Positions 56,857-64,000 of a stretch of DNA of 64,000 nt are shown here, piece after piece; position 1 is the first letter of the stretch, and each line of letters begins with the position of its first letter. Position numbers and translations under genes: made by a program. The DNA is taken from positions 558,001-622,000 of the forward strand of contig JBCAML010000003.1 of assembly GCA_038503075.1 (NCBI GenBank), read 5' to 3'. A model generated the notes under the pieces. It had not been told where the DNA came from. It was given only the letters and a program-made list of their open reading frames with translations, and did no database searches. This DNA comes from Gyromitra esculenta (lineage: Eukaryota > Ascomycota > Pezizomycetes > Pezizales > Discinaceae).

Positions 56857-57305
56857 GGTCAATAGGCAGTTGGGCACTGGGATTTGATAAAGAGAAGTCA
56901 GCAGGAAGCCGGGTGGAGGTGAACGTGAGGATGAGGATACGAGCAAGGGAAGAAAGAGAATTTGAAGAAGCATGAGATTATGCGCAATTTGGCGCCGAGA
57001 GTCCTTGAAAATATTAGCCTTTCCTCTGAAATTTATATACTCATCGAATTCCGGCCTAACGATGAATTTATGACTGCGTATGGGAATCCAGTAGCCACCT
57101 GGAGGATATAAAAACCGCAAAACAACAAATTCACAAGAATCCCGCAGAAGAGCAAAAACAAAACAAAACAATTCACAATTCACAAATCCGCTCTTGGCGT
57201 TCTCTTGTATTTGTGAGCAACTCCTCACCTACCATTGATGCAATGAGGTAGTATTTACTGTATGGAACACGAGATTTTCCGCGAAAATGAATAGCTTGCA
57301 CTACT
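56857..57305. other. Intergenic region, pseudokinase promoter
   Basis: The minus-strand frame of the pseudokinase gene remains open here without protein character. The remaining DNA is the PUP2 3' flank. No separate gene seen. Confidence 0.5.
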
Positions 57306-58339
57306 CTACGCATTTCCCAATCGAGTAACAACCTCAGCCATCTCCTCATCCGTATAAATCCTGAATCCTTTATCCTTGGTGACGCTCGCCAGCTGGACGT
57401 TCTTCGAGTCGAGCTTCTCCTCCATTACCTGCTTCAGTGTCTTTAGAACCATTGTTTCGGCTTCTTGGAGAGTCAATGACTAGGAGGAAAGTTAGCAGCC
57501 AAACAATTTGTATGGGGAGAAACGAATGAATTACACTATGATACTCGTTCTGAAGCTCGGCCTGGGCTCCCTCACTTCCAGATCCTATCGCCTTTGCGTC
57601 GTATCTATAGAAAGTTCCCGAGGGCTCGGCATGGTAACTTTATCTCAACCATCTACATCAGCACCATCCCGTAGAACTCTTCTGGGGGGTATCATAACCT
57701 ACAGTTGTGGGCCATCTTCATCGTATCCAGCAATCAACAGTGCAACACCAAACGGCCTCGACATGATGCTCTCCTCCCCATCGGCACCCTCCCCAAATCT
57801 CAGCGCCAAATCACAGATCGCCTGGGTACAACTCTCGACACGAAGAGGCTCGTTGTAATGGAAAAAATGATTCTGGGACTCAACACGGGCGTGCTCAATC
57901 ATGGATCTAGCATCTGCTTGCAGACCGGACATGGCGCAGCCGATATGGCGGTCGATCTCGACAATCTTCTCGACAGAGGAAGCTTCGAGTAACGGGGAGG
58001 TGACACGCTTTTCTACACCGATTATTACACCATATCCTGTAGCTACCTGGATTCCGGGGGGGTTAGTTTGGATGTGGTTGCGGCAGAGACTGAGGGGGGG
58101 CGAGGCATACTCCGATGGCGGTTGAACCGAGCTTGATTGCTTCGAGGGAGTATTCGACCTGGAAGAGACGGCCCTCGGGAGAGAAGGTACTAGACGAAGA
58201 TTAGTTTCTATTCGAGGTGGAACGAGGATGGATAGAGCACGTACTTGATACCGCGATCTAGAGCAGTTAGCATTGCCGGGCTTCATTAGAGTTGAACCGG
58301 GGGAGAGAGCAAACCGTATTCTGAACGAGCAATAAACAT
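57306..58339 (-). CDS. PUP2: PUP2, 20S proteasome subunit alpha-5
   Basis: Six exons (58339-58315, 58257-58245, 58189-58111, 58046-57703, 57637-57535, 57479-57306; introns 55-65 nt) encode 245 residues, close to the family length. Alpha-5 is part of the outer ring of the 20S core. The alpha-type N-terminal signature [20 protein letters not shown] is assembled across three exons, one of them only 13 nt long. Further family blocks are [91 protein letters not shown] and [21 protein letters not shown]. As expected for an alpha subunit, there is no catalytic N-terminal Thr. The fifth intron uses donor GTAATT after CATAGT, the only choice that keeps frame. Confidence 0.95.
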
Positions 58340-59026
58340 GCTGGCGGCGCAGAAAGAGCTCTAGGGAGATGAGATGGAAATGGAAATGGAAATGGCGATG
58401 AAGCTGTGTCAGGGTGGTGGCAGAGAAGTTGGTAGAGATCTGCTGGGGAGAGCGAAGGGGGACGCGGGCATCAATGAGGTCTTAGGAGGGGCAGAATCGC
58501 TGCTTTGGGTATTTTGGGTCCCGGAGAGGTTAATCAGCCGGCCAGTGCTGAGTAATCAGAGGAGAGACTGCCCCGCCATCCTGTTTGACGCAGAGCTGTT
58601 TGTTCTCTATTTAAACCTCTCTTTCCTCTTCTCCACAGACGAGTTCTCTCCTCCAGATCAGACATCTCCATCTCTCCCATCTGTAGTTCCCCCAGTGGCA
58701 TTCCCCTCGAGGCGGACCCAGCAGAGCAGCGAGTGAGAACTGGTGATCTGTCGAGCCTGTGGCTGCTTGGCTGTTGAACGAGTAGCAATAACCTCCATTC
58801 TACTGCTCTCCACCATAAGCTACTTGAGTCTAAGCAATTAACCTGCTATCGTGAGATAACTGCACCAGAGATCAGTATCGTGAAATACCCTCATTCCCTG
58901 TGCGGCTCAGCAGAGTCGATAACCCGATAAGGATCAGTCGCGGGGACTCACTCATGTGATTGCAACGCGTCTCCGTCCCTCGACTCTCTTCTTCTCCCTC
59001 CTCCCCTCTTTCTCCCCACCATTGCA
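58340..59026. promoter_or_regulatory. Divergent promoter region PUP2 / GCP2
   Basis: 687 bp between divergent start codons. It contains a run of GGAAAT-type repeats (58374-58396) and C/T-rich stretches near 58615-58680 and 58975-59015, the latter likely the GCP2 leader. No additional gene. Confidence 0.5.
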
Positions 59027-61752
59027 ATGGCCTCCTCCGGCTCTTCACGAAGTTATCCCGATTCGACTCGCCGCACCACACGCGATACCACCTCTCGTAC
59101 CCGCACCGGCGAGCGTGCAACCCCCCCACAATCCACCTCTGCTCCGGGGTCCCGCCGCACTGCAACCCGAGATAGAGCTGGTTCGATTATTGGCGAGAAG
59201 CGTACGACTGAGCGGACACACATCACTGAGACCACAATCACAGGCCGGAGAGCAAAGAGCCCGGGACGGGAAAAGAATGCGAGCCCGAATGTGGGCAGTG
59301 GAGGGCGCGGGACTCCTTCAGGTATCATTGTCTATATCTGTTACTGTAGAGAACTCTCTTCTAATAATTGAATTACGGATAGCACCGTGGAATCCAGAGG
59401 CTACGCTGATCCCACCAACTACAGCTCCATTGGCCTCGCGGATCTCAATCCCCCCTCTGGCCTCCCAGATGCCCGCCTCAAAACGTCCCCCACCGCTAGA
59501 AAACATGACTCTCGAGCTCCAGGAAGCTTCAATCCTTGAAGACCTCCTATTCGTCTTCATGGTACATTTCCCCTCTCACCTGAGAGTCACCCAGCTAACC
59601 CACCCCAGGGTTACGAAGGCCAATACGCCCGCTTCCGTGACGAATACAACCCCGCAACAGAATCCGACCGTCTCGCAGGTCCACAATATAAGCTCCCCAA
59701 CAGCCTCGACCCGTCGCTCCGCGACCTCTGCACGACCATGCTCAAGATGGCAACCCACTATGGCGCAGTCGAGGCCTTCGTCGAGGTCCAATCCCGCGAA
59801 GAGTTCGGCGCCGTAAATCACGCTCTCTGCGCCGCAATTCGGAAGCTATTACGTGACTACCTAGTCCTGATCGCCCAGCTCGAACATCAATTCCTTACCA
59901 GTCCTAGCTTCACACTCCATATTCTACATCTACACACATTACCAACATGCCATATGATGCTGCAACTATCTTCCCTCGCACATGAGATGCTGCGTCGGAA
60001 TTCAATGCTGGAAGACGATATGGACGATAGCGTTGACGACTACGATGACGTTGAGAATATACTCGAGTCACTGCGCGAGGGCGGGGATATAGTCGGTGCG
60101 TCTGGTGTCCCTGGTGTCAAGATTTGTAAGGGCGGGTCAGTGCTCGGATTGTTGACGCACCGGCTTGCATCGATGGCGGGGGATCCGGCGGCGAGGAGTT
60201 TACTGAGTATGTTATTGCGGGAAGCGTCACGTCCGTATATGAATATGTTGAACGAGTGGTTGCACCACGGTATGATACGGGATCCACATGCGGAGTTTCT
60301 AGTGAAGGAACAGAAGAGTATAAGGAGGGAACGGCTGGAGGAGGATTATACGGATGAGTATTGGGAGAAGCGGTATACGGTGCGGGATGGGGATGTACCC
60401 CCGCAACTGGAGGCGGTGAAGGAGAAGGTGTTGTTAGCGGGGAAGTATTTGAATGTGGTGCGTGAATGTGGGGGTGTTGATGTGTCAAAGACGGTCAAGG
60501 ACGTGCCTCGCAGCTTCGACGATATCAGGTTTCTGGATAACGTTAACTCTGCGTACGCCCACGCCAATGAGTCACTCCTCCAGCTCCTCCTTACAACGCA
60601 TGCACTCCCCGCACGCCTCCGCTCGCTGAAGCACTACTTCTTTCTTGACCGCTCCGATTTCTTCTCTTACTTCCTCGAGCTTGCGTCCCCGGAGCTCGCA
60701 AAACCTGCAAAGAAGGTCAATGTTGGCAAACTGCAATCTCTTCTCGACCTTGCGCTCCGTCAGCCCGGTTCCATCGCTACATCAGATCCTTTCAAAGAGG
60801 ACGTTAAAGTACAGATGAACGAAGTCGGCCTCACAAAATGGCTCATGCGGGTAGTCTCCGTATCCGGCATCGACGAGGGTGCAACCCTCGAAGAACAACG
60901 CGCTCCAGTAGCCACTATCGAGGATGATAAATCGATAATAGGTTTCAACGCACTCGAGCTCGACTACACCGTCCCGTTCCCGTTGTCCCTCGTCATCTCA
61001 CGTAAAACGGTGCTGCGGTATCAACTATTATTTCGGTACCTGTTGTCGCTGCGGCATTTGGAGACTCTGTTGGTGCAGGCATGGCAAGACCATAACACGC
61101 TTTATACGTGGAAACATAAAAGTAAATACCCACAGGTGGAACTGTGGAAACGAAGGGCTTGGACACTCAGAGCGAGAATGCTAGTGTTCGTACAGCAGTT
61201 GCTGTACTTTTGTACCAGTGAGGTTGTGGAGCCGAATTGGAACGCACTTATGAGAAGGCTTGGTGAGGTTAGGACTGTGGATGAGCTTATGCAGGATCAT
61301 GTAGACTTTTTGGATACGTGTTTGAAAGAGTGCATGTTGACGAACTCGAAGCTATTAAAGGTAAATTCCGACGCCCTACCTTCCTCTAATAGCTGCTGTA
61401 CTAATGAGATTGGCGGTGGTGGCACTAGATCCATGCGAAAATAATGATGACATGTACAATGTTTGCATCCTACACATCACACCTCTCCAAAGCGCTCATA
61501 ACCGCAGACCCGGCTCTCGCGTCTCCATCCGCGCGGTATGGAGAAAGTGTGGACTCGGTGTTTGATCAGACACGACTGGATAAGTTGAGTGATAACCTAA
61601 GTAAGTACGAAGAGAACTTTTCGAGGCATCTGAAGATCCTGTTGGATGCGTTGAATTATTATGCGGCGACGGAGACGGTGGTGTTGCTGGGACTGTGTGC
61701 GAGGTTGAGTACGGCGAGTAATGATTCAGAGAGTCAGGGGATTGTAATATAG
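59027..61752 (+). CDS. GCP2: GCP2 (Spc97-type) gamma-tubulin complex component
   Basis: Exons 59027-59321, 59383-59561, 59609-61360 and 61429-61752 (introns 61, 47 and 68 nt) encode 849 residues. GCP2 pairs with GCP3 and gamma-tubulin in the small complex that nucleates microtubules at spindle pole bodies. The N-terminus (to about 135) is disordered and Arg/Thr/Ser-rich. The GRIP1 domain starts at LELQEASILEDLLFVFMGYE and includes EFGAVNHALCAAIRKLLRDY, EWLHHGMIRDPHAEFLVKEQ, EEDYTDEYWEKRYTV and AGKYLNVVRECGG. GRIP2 includes LRSLKHYFFLDRSDFFSYFL, FPLSLVISRKTVLRYQLLFR and FLDTCLKECMLTNSKLLK. The last exon starts IHAKIMMTCTMFASYTSHL, matching the family C-terminus. An acidic insert (DDMDDSVDDYDDVEN) lies near residue 285. 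Confidence 0.94.
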
Positions 61753-62683
61753 GGGATTGGGTTGGGCTGGGTTGGGCTGGGTTGGTAGTGGTTGTGATTG
61801 TTTGGGGGCGTGGATTTTACTTTGAGATAGAGAGGAGTAGAGGGGCTAGTAATGGATTCTTATACAAGGGCTGAGGATATCGGTCTTGGTTAGGTTCTGA
61901 GTGACGCTGAGTGACACTGAGTGTATTTCGGTCCTACTTTCGGATGGTCAGTTCGCTTTGCTGGGCGTTGAAGGTGGGTTTCCTCCTGCTAAGCTATTAT
62001 AGAATCGCTTTAGACGATTGGTTTAATTGGATTGTGGTTTGAAATTGGGCGAGGGGTATTGCTCGTTAGAGTGTAAACTGATCTGGGTAGTCGTGATATC
62101 GCGATCTGTGCCATCATAGAAGCAGCATTGGTAGTTCCATGTAGTTCGTCTTATAGAAGTTTCCTAGAAATCATCCTAGCTTTGCACTCATTCTACAAAC
62201 TGGGCCACTAAAAGCTTCTGTATGCTATTCGCGTTTATTCTAGCGCAGGTTCGGGTCATTCAAAGCACCCGCTGCATGTTCGTGGCATATAGCAGAGGTA
62301 TTCCAGAGAAAGCTCTTCTCTGTGGGAGTATTGGAGCTCTAGCCTGGAGCAGATATCCCCGACCTTGGTCTGCACCGTGAGTTACAGAAGTGAAATCAAG
62401 ACGACTCCAATCTGGCGCTTCTCCAAATTCCACTTCCCCACACTCACATCGGGGCTGACGGACAGATTTTATTTCGGGATCGACTGCGGCAGCGTGGCGG
62501 ACGCCAAGCCACCAAACACAGGCGGCGGTCTCAGCTTACGGCGATGAGTCTCAGCCCCTAGGACCCCTCACAGACCCTACGCCTTCTTCCTTTTAACTGC
62601 CCCCTCTCCCTTCCCTCTCCATTCTCCTAACCAAACCCCCTCCACAGCTCCCAGACCCCACAGAAACCTACATACACTCCACA
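61753..62683. other. Intergenic region GCP2 / SEC9
   Basis: 3' flank of GCP2 (with a short GGGTTGGGCT tandem run at 61757-61784 and GAGTGACGCT/GAGTGACACT repeats near 61900-61922), then the SEC9 promoter with C/T-rich leader at 62580-62680. No gene seen. Confidence 0.5.
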
Positions 62684-63940
62684 ATGGGCCTCTTCAGCAA
62701 GAAATCAAAGGACGCTGGCTCCGAAGACCCTAACCGGAATGCCCTTTTCGGCAACCGCGGTACTTCACCTGCTCCCTCCCAAGCTCCTTCTATCGCCCCG
62801 TCTACAAGCAGCGGCTACTCTTCTGCTCCTTCCTACACCTCGCAAACTAGCGGCAACCCGTACGGATCTCGCAATAACGCTCCCTCTGGTGGTGGTGGTG
62901 GTGGCTATGGCGGCTACAATGCCCCAGCTGCACCACCCTCAGGAGGACGAGGGGGATATGGTGGCTACGGTGGTTACGACTCCCCTGATCCGAACCGTGA
63001 TCAGCTCTTCGGTGGTGCTGGCCAACGTCAGCAGCAGCACCCGGAGAAACCGAACCAGGCGGGCGGATACGGCGGATACGGACAGCAGCAGCAACAGCCC
63101 GGTGGATACGGTCAGTCGAGCTCTGGTGGCTACGGTCAGAGCTCGGGGGGCTATAATCCAGATCGGCAACTCACAGCCGAGGAGGAGGAGGAGGAAGATG
63201 TCGAGGCTGTGAAGCAGCAGATCCGCTTCACGAAGCAGGAGTCTGTCGCTTCGACACGCAATGCTCTTCGTGTTGCTGCACAGGCGGAGGAGACCGGACG
63301 GAGCACCCTCACCCGTCTCGGGGCTCAAGGCGAACGTCTCCATAATACGGAAAAGAACCTCGATGTCGCTAGCAACCATAATCGTATCGCAGAACAGAAG
63401 GCGAGAGAGCTCAAGACGCTGAATGGAAGCATGTTTGCTATCCATATGAAGAACCCGTTGGCGTCCAAGGCGCGTGCACAGGAGGAAGAACGACGCATTC
63501 TGGAGCGCCACCAGTCTGATCGCGAAGAACGAGATAAGACTAGAGAGTTTGGATTTCAGAGTAAGAACCACGTTGGAAACGCTTTGAGGGGCGGTGCCGG
63601 CGGGTATGGTGCCCCGTCGGGTAAGATGAGTCTGGCGGAGAGGAGCAAGTATCAATTCGAGGGCGATGACAGCGACGACGAGAAGGAGAAAGAGATTGAA
63701 AACAATTTGGATGCATTGGGTGCCGTCACTGGGAGGTTGAGGAATTTGGCTATGGCTACCAGCGAGGAAGTGGATAGACAGAACGTCCAGATCGATAAGA
63801 TCATGAAGAAGGTAAGCTTCCAGTTTCTCCCCCTTGCTCATTTTTTATTATTACTTGATTCTAATAAAACCCCCCCACAGAGCGATCGTGTCGACGATCA
63901 AATCGCGGTCACGCATAACAGGATCAAGAATATCCATTAA
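62684..63940 (+). CDS. SEC9: SEC9, SNAP-25-type plasma-membrane t-SNARE
   Basis: Exons 62684-63811 and 63881-63940 encode 395 residues. SEC9 supplies the Qb and Qc SNARE helices for exocytic fusion with Sso and Snc at the plasma membrane. Residues 1-165 are disordered and Gly/Gln/Tyr-rich (GGYGGYG repeats) with a recurring DPNRxxLFG motif (DPNRNALFG, DPNRDQLFGG). The Qb helix begins at about 168 (EDVEAVKQQIRFTKQESVAS). The linker has basic and charged segments. The Qc helix begins near 330 (IENNLDALGAVTGRLRNLAM) and is completed across the intron by SDRVDDQIAVTHNRIKNI. There is no transmembrane segment and no palmitoylation Cys cluster, as in Sec9. The 69-nt intron has no stop and is a multiple of three, so the reading frame also stays open without splicing. 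Confidence 0.93.
   Translation: MGLFSKKSKDAGSEDPNRNALFGNRGTSPAPSQAPSIAPSTSSGYSSAPSYTSQTSGNPYGSRNNAPSGGGGGGYGGYNAPAAPPSGGRGGYGGYGGYDSPDPNRDQLFGGAGQRQQQHPEKPNQAGGYGGYGQQQQQPGGYGQSSSGGYGQSSGGYNPDRQLTAEEEEEEDVEAVKQQIRFTKQESVASTRNALRVAAQAEETGRSTLTRLGAQGERLHNTEKNLDVASNHNRIAEQKARELKTLNGSMFAIHMKNPLASKARAQEEERRILERHQSDREERDKTREFGFQSKNHVGNALRGGAGGYGAPSGKMSLAERSKYQFEGDDSDDEKEKEIENNLDALGAVTGRLRNLAMATSEEVDRQNVQIDKIMKKVSFQFLPLAHFLLLLDSNKTPPQSDRVDDQIAVTHNRIKNIH
63812..63880 (+). other. SEC9 intron, in-frame and stop-free
   Basis: The donor GTAAGC and acceptor CCCCCCCACAG are canonical. The length is 69 nt; retention would add 23 mostly hydrophobic residues (starting VSFQFLPLAHFLLLL) inside the Qc SNARE helix. 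Confidence 0.85.
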
Positions 63941-64000
63941 ATGCACTCTACCTCTGTATTGTAATAAGTCAGCCTTTTCACCTTGGCTTGATTTTGTGCA

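Noticed and set aside
56857..57228. N-terminal extension of the pseudokinase frame
   Set aside because: The frame is open but the translation looks like non-coding DNA, and MSPTIPIPIP gives a plausible start.
59383..59540. Second frame of GCP2 exon 2 that reads protein-like (SRGYADPTNYSSIGLADLNP)
   Set aside because: It ends in a stop before the GRIP1 domain, and the splice phase fits only the other frame, which runs into ELQEASILEDLL.

Overview
This 64 kb window is nuclear DNA of a filamentous ascomycete (Pezizomycotina; a Pezizales-like species is my guess). Genes are split by short introns of mostly 47-106 nt with GTANGN-like donors and CTAAC-type branch sites, and the proteins are fungal: UTP20, DOP1, MAK16, TFC4, MDM12, PUP2, GCP2, SEC9. 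I built the exon models by hand from reading frames and splice signals. They agree in phase throughout but are untested against RNA.

Layout. 1-12 kb: the 3' half of UTP20 (+) converges on the 1,819-aa DOP1 gene (-), which shares a 132-bp gap with a divergent orphan gene containing SH3-like segments (+). 12-20 kb: a nest of LTR retroelements. A minus-strand chromodomain Ty3/Gypsy element, decayed by stops and small deletions, is inserted into a plus-strand LTR of the same family. All four complete LTR-type units keep a hairpin with a GGATA loop and covarying stems. 21-28 kb: a secreted RNase T2 (-), a secreted pro-peptide with Kex2-type KR sites (-) and an RRM protein (-). 29-36 kb: MAK16 (-) and TFC4 (+) share a 238-bp divergent promoter, followed by an HNH-like protein (+). 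36-43 kb: MDM12 (-), a small secreted orphan (+), a 174-bp MITE, a fucose-lectin-like beta-propeller (-) and an unrecognised 490-aa protein (-). 46-57 kb: a coiled-coil protein (+), a 4.2-kb gene-poor stretch holding a 464-bp TIR element and a tRNA-like A/B-box segment, a cytochrome P450 (-) and a predicted pseudokinase (-). 57-64 kb: proteasome alpha-5 PUP2 (-), GCP2 (+) and SEC9 (+).

The conserved genes serve ribosome production (UTP20, MAK16), Pol III transcription (TFC4), membrane traffic (DOP1, SEC9), ER-mitochondria contact (MDM12), protein turnover (PUP2) and microtubule nucleation (GCP2). They do not form one pathway. The accessory genes (RNase T2, two small secreted proteins, lectin, P450, pseudokinase, HNH-like protein) lie between them beside the repeats. 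The most unusual signals are the covarying LTR hairpin, the Kex2-type precursor, and an excess of the palindrome TACATGTA found only in non-coding DNA.
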